64,000 nt of DNA from CBDEVH01 sp965243565 (GCA_965243565.1 OZ251571.1:62001-126000); one strand, 5' to 3'; positions 8,818-18,641 are shown, counted from the stretch's first letter. Program-made: numbers and translations. Notes: generated by a model not told the origin, from the sequence alone.

Positions 8818-10491
8818 ATGTTATCTGATATTGATGTTGCAAAAAAAGCAACTATGGAACCTGTTCTTGACCTTGCCGAAAAACGGCTCGGTCTTTCCCG
8901 TAAGAGTTTAATACCGTATGGTCATTATAAAGCCAAAATCCCTCTCGCCACTCTTAAAGAGAGCGAGAATAAAAAAAATGGCAAACTTATTCTTGTTACC
9001 GCAATTACACCAACGCCTGCCGGCGAGGGGAAAACCACTACTTCTGTTGGTTTAACCGATGGTCTTAATCACATTGGAAAAAATGCTGTTGTTGCCTTAC
9101 GAGAGCCTTCTTTAGGACCTGTTTTTGGAGTTAAAGGCGGTGCTGCTGGGGGCGGTTATGCTCAAGTGGTGCCAATGGAAGATATTAATTTACACTTTAC
9201 CGGCGATTTTGGTGCCATTGCTTTATCGCATAATTTACTTTCGGCAACCATCGATAATCATATTCATCACGGCAATTCACTGGGTATTGATAGCCGTCGC
9301 ATTAGCTGGCGACGAGTGGTCGATATGAATGATAGAGCATTGCGACAAATTGTTGTTGGTATGGGTGGTGTTGCCAATGGTTATACCCGAAACGATGGTT
9401 TTGATATTGTTGTTGCTTCTGAGATTATGGCTATTCTTTGCCTTTCTACCTCTTTGGCTGATTTAAAACGACGAATTAGCCAGATAACCGTGGCTTATAC
9501 GCGTGAAGAGGTAGCCGTTACAGCAAATGATTTGGGGGTTACTGGGGCAATGACAGTGCTTTTAAAAGACGCTTTAATGCCCAACTTAGTGCAAACCCTC
9601 GAAAACAACCCGGCGTTGATTCATGGCGGTCCTTTTGCCAATATCGCCCATGGTTGTAATTCTGTTTTAGCCACTACTTTTGCGCTTAAAGTAGCGGATT
9701 ACGTGGTTACAGAAGCTGGTTTTGGTGCAGATTTAGGTGCAGAAAAGTTTGTTGACATTAAATGTCGTAAAAGCGGACTCTCTGCTGACGCCGCTGTTTT
9801 GGTTGCCACCATCCGTGCAACTAAATACCATGGTGGCATTGCCCGAGACCAACTAGGACAAGAAAACGTAGAAGCGATTAAACAAGGTTTTTCAAATGTT
9901 CAACGACATATTCGTAATATTCGGGATCATTACGGTTTGCGTTTGGTGGTTGGATTAAACCATTTTTCTCAAGACAGTGATGCAGAAGTCGCCTGCATGA
10001 AAGAGTTGTGTGAGGCAGAAGGTGTTGAAATGGTGTTGTGTAAGCATTGGGCAGATGGCGGCAAAGGTGCTGCAGCACTAGCAGAAAAAATTGTCGAATT
10101 ATGTGAAGGCGAAAAACAAATGACGTTTCTTTATGATGATTCCGATACACTAAAATCCAAAATAGAGTCAGTCGCAAGTAAAATTTATGGTGCTGGTTCC
10201 GTTGAAATCTCATCTGTCGCCGAAAAGAAACTCACTCAATGGCAAGAAAAATATGGACATTTTGCCGTTTGTTTTGCAAAAACACAATATACTTTTACCA
10301 ATGAGCCTGCTTTTAGAGGGATTCCCCAAGACGGACACACTTTTCATATTGCCGATGCCCGACTCAATACAGGATCTGAGTTTATCGTGCTTATTTGTGG
10401 CAATATAATGACTATGCCGGGCCTGCCCAAACACCCCGCCGCGATGGATATTGATATTGATGATGAAGGCGAAATTACTGGATTGTTCTAA
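8818..10491 (+). CDS. fhs: Formate--tetrahydrofolate ligase
   Basis: ATP-dependent ligation of formate to tetrahydrofolate, giving 10-formyl-THF for purine and fMet synthesis. 557 aa from ATG 8818, chosen because TAGGAG lies 5 nt upstream; the frame stays open to 8782 but has no better signal there. The P-loop-like TPTPAGEGKTTTSVG is near residues 64-78, and REPSLGPVFGVKGGAAGGGYAQV is the family signature just after it (quoted in part: LGPVFGVKGGAAGGG). The C-terminal GNIMTMPGLP segment is also typical. It is the first gene of a tight run with 5-formyl-THF cyclo-ligase (7 nt apart) and then dnaA, so folate and replication genes are probably co-transcribed. Confidence 0.96.
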   Translation: MLSDIDVAKKATMEPVLDLAEKRLGLSRKSLIPYGHYKAKIPLATLKESENKKNGKLILVTAITPTPAGEGKTTTSVGLTDGLNHIGKNAVVALREPSLGPVFGVKGGAAGGGYAQVVPMEDINLHFTGDFGAIALSHNLLSATIDNHIHHGNSLGIDSRRISWRRVVDMNDRALRQIVVGMGGVANGYTRNDGFDIVVASEIMAILCLSTSLADLKRRISQITVAYTREEVAVTANDLGVTGAMTVLLKDALMPNLVQTLENNPALIHGGPFANIAHGCNSVLATTFALKVADYVVTEAGFGADLGAEKFVDIKCRKSGLSADAAVLVATIRATKYHGGIARDQLGQENVEAIKQGFSNVQRHIRNIRDHYGLRLVVGLNHFSQDSDAEVACMKELCEAEGVEMVLCKHWADGGKGAAALAEKIVELCEGEKQMTFLYDDSDTLKSKIESVASKIYGAGSVEISSVAEKKLTQWQEKYGHFAVCFAKTQYTFTNEPAFRGIPQDGHTFHIADARLNTGSEFIVLICGNIMTMPGLPKHPAAMDIDIDDEGEITGLF

Positions 10492-10498
10492 TCCAATA

Positions 10499-11062
10499 AT
10501 GGTAGAAAATTCCCTAAAATATCAAAAAACAGCGCTTCGTTCGGCTATTTTTACCAAACGAAGCCTGCTTAGCACGGATGAGCGTAAACGATTTTCGGCA
10601 ACTATCTGTGAAAAAATCATGGCACAAACCCCTATTGATAAAGCCAAAACGGTGGCTGCTTTTGCCCCCACCGCATTCGAGGTTGATATTTTTCCTGTTA
10701 TCAACGCACTCCAAAAAAAAGATATTACCGTTGCGCTGCCCCGCATTGTTGGCAAAGGTTTGCTTTGTTTTCATCAATTTTTAGGGCAGCCAGAGTTGGT
10801 TGAATCCTGTTTTCCTGGTTTTTTTGAACCTAAAGCCACCGCTCCTATTATCGATATTAATACTTTTGATTATCTTTTAATTCCTGCTGTTGCGATAGAT
10901 AAAAACTTTAATCGGTTAGGGTATGGAGGGGGGTTTTATGATAGATTCCTACCTAAGTTAGTATCTGTTTATTCTTGTGTGCCCATTTTTAGTTGTCAAA
11001 GAACCGAAACGGTGCCCGTTGAAGCGCATGATTACCCTGTTGATATAGCATTGTCGGAGTAA
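10499..11062 (+). CDS. fau: 5-formyltetrahydrofolate cyclo-ligase
   Basis: Converts 5-formyl-THF to 5,10-methenyl-THF using ATP, so it belongs to the same one-carbon pathway as the preceding fhs. 187 aa from ATG 10499; the longer reading frame from 10451 would overlap fhs. The family signature RLGYGGGFYDRFL lies in the last third, and LLIPAVAID precedes it. The N-terminal K-x7-R region (KYQKTALRSAIF) fits the nucleotide-binding start of the family. dnaA begins 10 nt downstream, so a read-through transcript into dnaA is likely. Confidence 0.9.
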   Translation: MVENSLKYQKTALRSAIFTKRSLLSTDERKRFSATICEKIMAQTPIDKAKTVAAFAPTAFEVDIFPVINALQKKDITVALPRIVGKGLLCFHQFLGQPELVESCFPGFFEPKATAPIIDINTFDYLLIPAVAIDKNFNRLGYGGGFYDRFLPKLVSVYSCVPIFSCQRTETVPVEAHDYPVDIALSE

Positions 11063-11072
11063 AATAAAAAAT

Positions 11073-12416
11073 ATGGCGAACTCTTTTTGGAAAAATTGTC
11101 TAAAAAAATTCTCTCAAGAGTTTGATCACGTTACTTTTAATGCTTTTATTGAGCCGCTTAAAACGTATGTTGAAGACGACACCTTTTATATTGTTTCAAG
11201 CAATGCCGCCGTTGATAAATGGCTTAAAACCAACCTTGAAAACTCCCTTAATGTCTCTTTTAAAGAGGCTGGGTTAAGCCAAAAATATGTTTTTAAAACA
11301 GATTCGTCCTTACAACCAACCTTTACAGCATCAACTTTCGTTGAAAAAACCGACAAACCGAGAACCTCATCTATCATAGGCCCTGTTTTTGAAACAGGTC
11401 TTAATAAAAATAATACATTTGATTCTTTTATTTCAGGACAAACCAATGAATTGGCTTTAATGGCCGCAAAAAAAATAGCACAAGGCGGTAGTGACAATAT
11501 AAGCCCTTTATTTATCTATGGGGGAACAGGCCTAGGCAAAACGCACTTAGTCCATGCTATTGGTAACACCTATTTAAAAACCTTTCCTTCACGCAAGGTT
11601 TTTTACACACCTGCCAGAACTTTTTTAAAAGATTTTGTGACTGCTTGTCGTCTTAACCGAATAGAACAATTTAAAGATCACTACCATGGTTTAGACATGC
11701 TTATTATCGATGATATTCAGTATATTGGAGGAGATAAAGAACGAACACAAGAAGAATTTTTCTACTTGTTTAACATCCTACAAGAAGGCAATAAAGACAT
11801 CGTTATTACATGTGATAGACCACCCACACAAATTCGCAACATGAATTCTCGTTTAACCAGCCGCTTTAATTCAGGTTTGGCAACACATATCCCCACTCCT
11901 GAATACGAACTCAGAGTCGAGATTGTTCGCTATCGATCCAATCAATGGAAGACACCTTTCGATGATGAGGTTATCTATTTCGTCGCAGAACATATACGTT
12001 CTAACGTAAGAGAGCTACAAGGTGCCATTAAAAGAATCATCGCACTTTCAGCCTTTAAAGGCTTGCCTCCGTCATTGACTATTTGTAAGCAAGCCCTTTC
12101 AGACTTTATTGGAAAAAATAACGTTACCATCTCTGCCGACGCAATTAAAGAAAAAGTTAGCCTTTATTACAATATTCGTATTAACGATTTATCCTCCAAA
12201 AAGCGCAATCATTCCATCACCTTACCTCGGCATGTTTGTATTTATTTATGTCGCCAACTAACCAACATGAGCTTACCTGAAATAGGCAAAGTTTTCAACA
12301 GAAATCATACCACTGTATTGTATTCGTGTAGAACCATAGAAGATAAAGTTAAAAAAGACAAGGATTTTCTTGACCAAGTACGGCATCTTGAAATGGCAAT
12401 AAAAGAACAAGCATAA
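11073..12416 (+). CDS. dnaA: Chromosomal replication initiator DnaA
   Basis: Binds DnaA boxes at the origin and opens the duplex. 447 aa. Domain I is at 1-70 (FWKNCLKKF start), with a short linker to about 115. The AAA+ domain has Walker A GGTGLGKTH at 150-158, Walker B LIIDDIQYI, and an arginine-finger region SRLTSRFNSG. Domain IV carries RNHTTVLYSCRTI, the DNA-binding signature, with Asn where GRDHTTV usually has Asp. The start ATG lies only 10 nt after fau, leaving no room for a dedicated promoter in the gap; any dnaA promoter must lie inside fau or further upstream. dnaN follows after 178 nt. Confidence 0.98.
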   Translation: MANSFWKNCLKKFSQEFDHVTFNAFIEPLKTYVEDDTFYIVSSNAAVDKWLKTNLENSLNVSFKEAGLSQKYVFKTDSSLQPTFTASTFVEKTDKPRTSSIIGPVFETGLNKNNTFDSFISGQTNELALMAAKKIAQGGSDNISPLFIYGGTGLGKTHLVHAIGNTYLKTFPSRKVFYTPARTFLKDFVTACRLNRIEQFKDHYHGLDMLIIDDIQYIGGDKERTQEEFFYLFNILQEGNKDIVITCDRPPTQIRNMNSRLTSRFNSGLATHIPTPEYELRVEIVRYRSNQWKTPFDDEVIYFVAEHIRSNVRELQGAIKRIIALSAFKGLPPSLTICKQALSDFIGKNNVTISADAIKEKVSLYYNIRINDLSSKKRNHSITLPRHVCIYLCRQLTNMSLPEIGKVFNRNHTTVLYSCRTIEDKVKKDKDFLDQVRHLEMAIKEQA

Positions 12417-12594
12417 TCTGTTCAAAAGGGTTGAGGTTTTCAACAAGTAAACTATTATTAACAAAAAGGATTAAAATATATTGAATCGTTTTGAACAGGT
12501 TTTTTTTTGAATAATCCTTTGAAAAAACTAGAGAAATTAAGGTTTTGAAAAAAAAAGAGGCAACTAATTATTATTAACTATAAAAGAAACTATT
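12417..12594 (+). other. dnaA-dnaN intergenic region, possible origin element
   Basis: This 178-nt very AT-rich gap is the longest non-coding stretch in the window. It holds a perfect 10-bp inverted repeat, CTGTTCAAAA (12418-12427) and TTTTGAACAG (12489-12498), runs of A and T, and two copies of ATTATTAAC; one continues as TTATTAACA, one base off the DnaA-box pattern TTATNCACA. No exact TTATCCACA is present. It could be an origin or unwinding region, or simply the dnaN promoter region. I cannot tell which from sequence alone. Confidence 0.35.
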
Positions 12595-12626
12595 ATGCAA
12601 CTAACATTATCAAAAGAAACTATTAT
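12560..12626 (+). repeat. Imperfect tandem duplication across the dnaN start codon
   Basis: GCAACTAA occurs at 12560 and 12597, and AAAAGAAACTATTAT at 12582-12596 and 12612-12626. The first copy ends in the dnaN ATG; the second lies in codons 1-11. The two copies differ by a 7-nt indel and a few bases. This looks like a local duplication that includes the translation start. Confidence 0.7.
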
Positions 12627-13710
12627 CAAAAGTCTTGACATCGTTATAGGTGCAACCAAAGTCAATAACATTAAACCTATATTAAATTGTGTTATGCTTT
12701 GTGTCGAAAAAGATACATTAACAATGATAGCTACTGATTACGAAGTTGAGATTACTGCTTTCTGCTATAACATAAAAGCCGAAGGTGATTTTAAACAAGT
12801 GCTTAGTGCTGCAAAATTACTTAATATTTGCCGTTCACTTGAAAACAACACAGAGGTTAATATTGTTTTTACAGCTAATACCGCCAAAATAGAAGCAGGT
12901 AATTCAACCTTTAGTTTAATGACTCAAAATGTTGATGACTTTGTTACACTCGGTATGAAAAGTAAAAACCAAGAAGAAGTAGCTACATTATCTGGTGAAG
13001 AACTAATCGCAGGTTTGCGAGCGGTTCGCTATGCATCATCTCAACAGTCTCACCGTGCAGCACTCAACGGTATTTTAATTGAAAGTGAAGCCAGCCAGAT
13101 TAACTTTATTGCCACAGATGGGCATCGAATGGCGGTTAAAAAATTAACGACAAAAGAAAAAACAGATATTAAACGAATCTTACCCCGTAAGAGTGTTGAG
13201 TTATTGCTGCAACAAATAAAAGAAGACGATGAAGTTAAAATTAGTCTAATTGATAAATTTGTACAAGTTAAAACAGCCCGTTTTGAATTTATTAGTAATA
13301 TTATTGAAGAAAACTACCCTGATTATCTTTCGGTTATTCCGAGAAACAATGAAAAAAAGGTGTTAGTTGAACGGCTAAAAATACTTTCAGCTATCCGCAG
13401 ATCTGTGGTGTTATCGGATAAAAAAGCAACCATTGTAATGGGGCTTAGTGAAAACAAAATGGAGATAAACAGCTCCAATAGAGACAATGAAAAACTTTGT
13501 GAGTGGATAGAAGTAAACTATAACGACGAAGCCCTAGAAATAGGTTTTGATGCTTCTTTTCTTTTGGATATGCTTGCCACACTTGATGATGATATGATAG
13601 AGATAAGTTTTAGTGATACAAAATCGGGGGTGCTAATGAAACCAGTGGCCGAAAAAGAAACTTTTATTTATGTTGTTATGCCCATCCGAACGTCCCAACA
13701 ATCAAAGTAA
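12595..13710 (+). CDS. dnaN: DNA polymerase III beta sliding clamp
   Basis: Ring-shaped processivity clamp that tethers polymerase III to DNA. 371 aa, normal length, opening MQLTLSKETIIKSL. The three-domain layout is recognisable, with DGHRMAV (domain II), FEFISNIIEENYPDY (domain II-III boundary) and the C-terminal MPIRTSQQSK, close to the usual MPMRL end. It lies between dnaA and gyrB in the classic origin order, but recF, often found between dnaN and gyrB, is absent: gyrB starts 20 nt downstream. Confidence 0.97.
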   Translation: MQLTLSKETIIKSLDIVIGATKVNNIKPILNCVMLCVEKDTLTMIATDYEVEITAFCYNIKAEGDFKQVLSAAKLLNICRSLENNTEVNIVFTANTAKIEAGNSTFSLMTQNVDDFVTLGMKSKNQEEVATLSGEELIAGLRAVRYASSQQSHRAALNGILIESEASQINFIATDGHRMAVKKLTTKEKTDIKRILPRKSVELLLQQIKEDDEVKISLIDKFVQVKTARFEFISNIIEENYPDYLSVIPRNNEKKVLVERLKILSAIRRSVVLSDKKATIVMGLSENKMEINSSNRDNEKLCEWIEVNYNDEALEIGFDASFLLDMLATLDDDMIEISFSDTKSGVLMKPVAEKETFIYVVMPIRTSQQSK

Positions 13711-13730
13711 ACCAAGAAGAAAAGAAAAAT

Positions 13731-16124
13731 ATGGGTGACTACGATTCTTCACAGATAAAGGTTTTAAAAGGACTCGAGGCAGTACGAAAACGCCCTGGTA
13801 TGTACATCGGCGATACCAGCGATGGTTCTGGCTTACACCATATGATTAACGAAGTGCTGGATAACTCTGTTGATGAAGCACTGGCAGGTTTTTGTGATAC
13901 GATTGAAATCGTCATTAATAAAAACAATTCAGTGTCGGTTACGGATAATGGTAGAGGTATTCCTATTGATGAACACCCCACAGAGAAACGCCCAACAGCG
14001 GAAGTTGTTATGACTGAATTACACGCGGGAGGTAAGTTTGAAAACAGCGCTTATAAAGTATCTGGTGGTTTACATGGTGTCGGTGTTTCAGTCGTTAATG
14101 CTTTGTCTGAGAAGGTTGAACTAGAGGTATGGCGAAACAATAGAATTCATACATTGGAGTTTTCACGGGGTTTTTTAACAAAACCGATGGAAATCGGCGG
14201 TAAAACAAAGAAAAAAGGCACTAAACTTACTTTTTTGGCAGACGCTGCCGTTTTTGGTGAGGTGGTTTATTCACGAGAAATCATTGTGAGGCGTGTCAGA
14301 GAGTTGGCTTTTTTAAATCCGACATTAAAAATTATATTAAGTGATGCAAGAGAAGAACCACCAAAAACGGAAGAGTTTTATTTTGAAGGGGGGTTAATTT
14401 CTTATATTGGCTTTTTAAACGAAAATAAACTGCCGTTACACAAGAAAAAATTTTACGGAAAGGGACAGCGTGATGATGTGGTTGTCGAAGTCTGTATGCA
14501 ATGGAATAGCAGTTATCAAGAAAATGTTATTTGTTATACCAACAACATCCCACAACGAGATGGCGGTAGCCATTTAACGGGGCTTCGCTCTGCCATAACT
14601 CGTACCATTAAAAAATACATTGATGAAGAAGGCTTGGCAAAGAAAGAAAAGGTTGAAATTACCAGTGAAGATATGCGTGAAGGTTTAACTTGTGTTTTGT
14701 CGGCAAAAGTGCCTGATCCTAAATTTTCTTCTCAAACAAAAGATAAACTGGTTTCTTCTGAAGTACGGCCAATCGTTGAAGACGTGGTTTCTGATAACTT
14801 ACAACATTTTTTACAAGAAAATACAGCAGAAGCCAAAGTGTTGTGCGGAAAAATTGTAGAAGCAGCAAAAGCAAGAGAAGCGGCTAGACGTGCTCGTGAA
14901 ATGACTCGACGCAAAAATGCTTTTGATAGTGGTGGCTTGCCGGGAAAACTGGCAGATTGCCAAGAGAAAGATCCAGAAAAAAGCGAGCTTTTATTGGTTG
15001 AGGGAGATTCTGCCGGCGGTTCTGCCAAACAAGGTAGAGATAGACTTTTTCAAGCGGTTTTGCCTTTAAGGGGTAAAATCCTTAACGTGGAAAAAGCGAG
15101 TAAAGCCAAAGCTTTTTCCTCTAAAGAAGTGATGTCGTTATGTACCGCATTGGGTGGCTTTAATTCCGATGGTTCTGATATTAATGTAGAAAAATTACGT
15201 TATAAGCGAATCATTATTATGACTGATGCCGATGTGGATGGCGCTCATATCAGCACGTTGATATTAACCTTGTTTTTTAGACATATGCGTAGTATGCTAG
15301 AGAATGGTTATATTTACATGGCACAACCCCCTTTGTATAAAGTAAGGTACAAGAAAAAAGAACAGTTTTTGCTAGACAACAGAAAACTGAGCGATTACTT
15401 AACCGAGATAGTTCTTTCCGAAACAGATTATTGGGTGGATGACAGCCCGTTGCCTAAAGAAGAGTATCAAAATTATGTCAAAGAGTGGCAAGCAATTAGC
15501 GAAAAAATGGATCAATTAAAAATATTTGCGGACGAAGAGGTTTTGTTGGGATTGATTTTTTCAGAAGGACGGGTTAATGATTGGGAAAATAAACAAGAAG
15601 TTGAAACCCTAAGTGACCAAATAAACACCAAAACACCGCTTGTTTTTTCGTTTGAAGTCGAAGCAGATTCTGCCGATGGCGGCTGGCTAGTAGCAGGAAA
15701 ATGCAACGAAAATGGGTACATCCGCGAATTTAAAATCACCCGCCGACTATTGCAAAACAGTCGCTACCTCGAAATGATAGAAAAATCAAAATCTTTATCT
15801 GCCGTGCTTAATCAAACCGCTGTTATCAAACAAGACAAAGAAAAAGATATTGCGGTTGATAGTTTTCCGGCAGCGATGAAACAATTATTATCGAAAGCCA
15901 AAGAGTCTATTTTTATCCAACGTTTTAAGGGGCTAGGCGAAATGAATCCAGAGCAATTATGGGAAACCACCATGTCGCCACAAAATAGAAGCTTGCTAAA
16001 AATAGGAATAGAAGACGCACAAGAAGCCGATAGGATTTTTTCGATGCTGATGGGGGATGTTGTAGAGCCGCGCAAGGCGTTTATTAACGACAACGCACGA
16101 TATGTTACAAACCTTGATACCTAA
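13731..16124 (+). CDS. gyrB: DNA gyrase subunit B
   Basis: ATPase subunit of gyrase, which introduces negative supercoils. 797 aa, the usual proteobacterial length with a C-terminal insertion in the Toprim half. The GHKL ATP site shows EVLDNSVDEAL, DNGRGIPID and GGLHGVGVSVVNALS. The Toprim domain shows EGDSAGGSA (about 423-431) and DADVDGAHI. QRFKGLGEMNPEQLWETTM is the conserved C-terminal block. It closes the dnaA-dnaN-gyrB cluster; topB follows after 12 nt, so two topoisomerases are adjacent. Confidence 0.98.
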   Translation: MGDYDSSQIKVLKGLEAVRKRPGMYIGDTSDGSGLHHMINEVLDNSVDEALAGFCDTIEIVINKNNSVSVTDNGRGIPIDEHPTEKRPTAEVVMTELHAGGKFENSAYKVSGGLHGVGVSVVNALSEKVELEVWRNNRIHTLEFSRGFLTKPMEIGGKTKKKGTKLTFLADAAVFGEVVYSREIIVRRVRELAFLNPTLKIILSDAREEPPKTEEFYFEGGLISYIGFLNENKLPLHKKKFYGKGQRDDVVVEVCMQWNSSYQENVICYTNNIPQRDGGSHLTGLRSAITRTIKKYIDEEGLAKKEKVEITSEDMREGLTCVLSAKVPDPKFSSQTKDKLVSSEVRPIVEDVVSDNLQHFLQENTAEAKVLCGKIVEAAKAREAARRAREMTRRKNAFDSGGLPGKLADCQEKDPEKSELLLVEGDSAGGSAKQGRDRLFQAVLPLRGKILNVEKASKAKAFSSKEVMSLCTALGGFNSDGSDINVEKLRYKRIIIMTDADVDGAHISTLILTLFFRHMRSMLENGYIYMAQPPLYKVRYKKKEQFLLDNRKLSDYLTEIVLSETDYWVDDSPLPKEEYQNYVKEWQAISEKMDQLKIFADEEVLLGLIFSEGRVNDWENKQEVETLSDQINTKTPLVFSFEVEADSADGGWLVAGKCNENGYIREFKITRRLLQNSRYLEMIEKSKSLSAVLNQTAVIKQDKEKDIAVDSFPAAMKQLLSKAKESIFIQRFKGLGEMNPEQLWETTMSPQNRSLLKIGIEDAQEADRIFSMLMGDVVEPRKAFINDNARYVTNLDT

Positions 16125-16136
16125 ACTATAAATTCG

Positions 16137-18641
16137 ATGAATACAAAGCAATTGATTGTCGCGGAAAAGCCGTCGGTGGCTGGCGATATTGCTCGCGTAC
16201 TGGGAGCAAAAAAAAGTACCGGTAAAGATTTTTACGAGAATGACAACTATGTTGTTTATTCTGCGGTTGGTCACCTTTTGGAGATGGTGCCACCAGAAGG
16301 AGCGGAGGTTAAACGGGGGAAATGGGCTTTGGCTAATTTGCCAGTGTTGCCAGATGGTTTGGCTTTAAACCCTATAAAAAAAACAGAGACTCGACTAAAC
16401 ACATTATTGAAATTGTGTTGTAGAAAAGATGTTGGTACTTTTATTAACGCTTGTGATGCGGGACGTGAAGGTGAGCTCATTTTTAAAAATATTATTCGAT
16501 ATTTGTGGGAGAAAAAACCAAAACAAGAAAAAAAACCGATTTATCGCGTGTGGCTAAGATCAATGACTCCCAATGCTATCAAACAAGGGTTTAATAATCT
16601 TATTGATGATAAAGAAATGCAAAATTTGCAAAAAGCAGCGGTTTGTCGAGCAGAGGCGGATTGGTTAATAGGGATTAATTCTACTCGTGCAATGACGGCA
16701 TTAAATTCGTCGTATGGTGGTTTTATCTTAACGACGCTAGGACGAGTACAAACCCCAACATTGGCTGTAATCGTTGAAAGAGACAAACAAATAGATATAT
16801 TTATCTCACAAACGTATTGGGAGGTTCGTGCAAACTTTTCAGTTAAAGCAGGTTCGTACGAAGGTGTATGGATAAATCCAGAAAGTAAAGAAAAACCAGA
16901 ACGGATATTTATGCACGATAAGGTGCAAGAAATAATAACGGACTGTCAAGGTAAAACAGCAGAACAAAACGAAAAAGTTAAACCTGTTTCTGAAGCATCA
17001 CCTGCCTTGTTTGATTTAACATCTTTGCAACGAGAGGCGAACCAACGTTTTAGTATGTCGGCACGCAATACCCTTTCAAAAGCACAAAGCCTATATGAAA
17101 AATACAAACTGATTACCTATCCTCGAACGGATTCACGGTCTTTGCCTGAAGATTATGTGGAAACGATACACAAAGTCGTAAAAAACATAGCAACGTTGTC
17201 TCAAGAAGAAGATTATACAAAATCAACTGTTGCTGATTTTGCTAAAAAGATTTTACAAAACAATTGGATTGTGGGCAAAGACAAGCGTATTTTTAACAAT
17301 GCAAAAATATCGGATCACTTTGCTATTATCCCTACTGGTGAGATTCCAAAAGCATCGCTTGGCGAATACGAAAGAAAAATCTACGATCTTATCTTGCTAC
17401 GGTTTCTTTCTGTTTTTTACCCACCGGCCAAGTATTTGGTAACAGAACGAAAAACAATGGTTGGCGAACACTGCTTTTTAACCAAAGGTAAGGTGGTGGT
17501 TAAATTGGGTTGGCGCGAAGTATCATCAAAGATGATTAAAGACACCGAAGTGGTAACGGTCAGTAAAGACGAAAAACCGCTTGTTGTTAACGTAGAAGAA
17601 GAAGAAAAACAAACGCAACCTCCCGCTCGTTACAATGAATCATCACTTTTATCGATGATGGAGGGCGCAGGCAAACGCGTTGAAAACGAAGAGTTGCGCG
17701 AAGCAATGAAAGAACGTGGTATAGGCACACCGGCAACACGCGCATCTATTATAGAAGGATTGGTTCGGGAGCGTTATCTTAATCGTGCTTCGCGCGATCT
17801 TATTTCAACTCCTAAGGCCCATTCTTTGATTCGATTGCTCCATGCCTTGAAAATAGAGGAGTTAACGCGCCCAGAAATGACAGGTGAATGGGAATACCGT
17901 TTGCGTCAAATAGAAAAAAAAGAGGCGTTAGATAATAATTTCATGGACGATATTCGTCGCTTAACGACGACGATAGTTGAAGCGGTAAAAAATTGCCCTG
18001 ACATAGAAAATATCGAAGGCAACTATGCCAAAATAAAAGCACCGTGTCCGCAATGTCAAGGGCAAGTACAAGAAAGTCATCGCCGTTTTTCTTGTGGTTC
18101 TTGTGATTTTTCGGTTTGGAAGGCGGTGGCATCAAGAGAATTTTCTGTTGCCGAAATGGAACTGATTTTATCAGGAGAAACCACGGAAGAGTTAGAGGGG
18201 TTTCGCAACCGAATGGGGCGCGATTTTTCAGCACGAATACGTCTTGAAAAAAATAACAAAAACCAGTGGCAAACCGGCTTTGTTTTTGATCAAGGAACAT
18301 CGCTGGATTCTTTGGATAAAGAAGCGTTTGTCCAAGGTGAGAAGGTTGGCGATTGTTCTATGTGTGGAAAAAATGTGCGGTATTTTGAAAATCGTTATCT
18401 TTGTGAAGGAAATCTAGAAGACCCTAGAGGGTGTGACTTTAAAATAACGACGCCTATTCTTGGACAAGAAATAACAGTGGACCAAGTTAAATTATTACTG
18501 ACTGAAGGACAAACTGAAATCTTACCGACATTTGTTTCTAAAAGAACAAAACGACCGTTTAAAGCACGATTAACCCTAGATTTAAAGGCAAAAACCGGAA
18601 AAATAGGGTTTGCTTTTGAGCCAAAAGCAGCAAAAAAATGA
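16137..18641 (+). CDS. topB: DNA topoisomerase III (type IA) with C-terminal zinc ribbons
   Basis: Type IA topoisomerase that resolves single-strand-linked DNA such as precatenanes. 834 aa. The opening IVAEKPSVAGDIARVLGA is the TopB form of the Toprim domain; ACDAGREGELIF (106-116) holds the acidic metal residues. The catalytic tyrosine is Tyr328 in LITYPRTDSR. The C-terminal part has Cys pairs CPQC...CGSC and CSMC...C...C, consistent with two zinc ribbons, as in the long TopB proteins of proteobacteria. It overlaps pyrG by 4 nt (ATGA). I prefer topB to topA because of the N-terminus. Confidence 0.93.
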   Translation: MNTKQLIVAEKPSVAGDIARVLGAKKSTGKDFYENDNYVVYSAVGHLLEMVPPEGAEVKRGKWALANLPVLPDGLALNPIKKTETRLNTLLKLCCRKDVGTFINACDAGREGELIFKNIIRYLWEKKPKQEKKPIYRVWLRSMTPNAIKQGFNNLIDDKEMQNLQKAAVCRAEADWLIGINSTRAMTALNSSYGGFILTTLGRVQTPTLAVIVERDKQIDIFISQTYWEVRANFSVKAGSYEGVWINPESKEKPERIFMHDKVQEIITDCQGKTAEQNEKVKPVSEASPALFDLTSLQREANQRFSMSARNTLSKAQSLYEKYKLITYPRTDSRSLPEDYVETIHKVVKNIATLSQEEDYTKSTVADFAKKILQNNWIVGKDKRIFNNAKISDHFAIIPTGEIPKASLGEYERKIYDLILLRFLSVFYPPAKYLVTERKTMVGEHCFLTKGKVVVKLGWREVSSKMIKDTEVVTVSKDEKPLVVNVEEEEKQTQPPARYNESSLLSMMEGAGKRVENEELREAMKERGIGTPATRASIIEGLVRERYLNRASRDLISTPKAHSLIRLLHALKIEELTRPEMTGEWEYRLRQIEKKEALDNNFMDDIRRLTTTIVEAVKNCPDIENIEGNYAKIKAPCPQCQGQVQESHRRFSCGSCDFSVWKAVASREFSVAEMELILSGETTEELEGFRNRMGRDFSARIRLEKNNKNQWQTGFVFDQGTSLDSLDKEAFVQGEKVGDCSMCGKNVRYFENRYLCEGNLEDPRGCDFKITTPILGQEITVDQVKLLLTEGQTEILPTFVSKRTKRPFKARLTLDLKAKTGKIGFAFEPKAAKK

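Noticed and set aside
12418..12440. Rho-independent terminator after dnaA
   Set aside because: The small GTTGA/TCAAC stem is only 5 bp with no proper T-run.
16137..18641. Topoisomerase I (topA) as the call
   Set aside because: The IVAEKPSVAGDIARVLGA start and the position of the Tyr region fit TopB.
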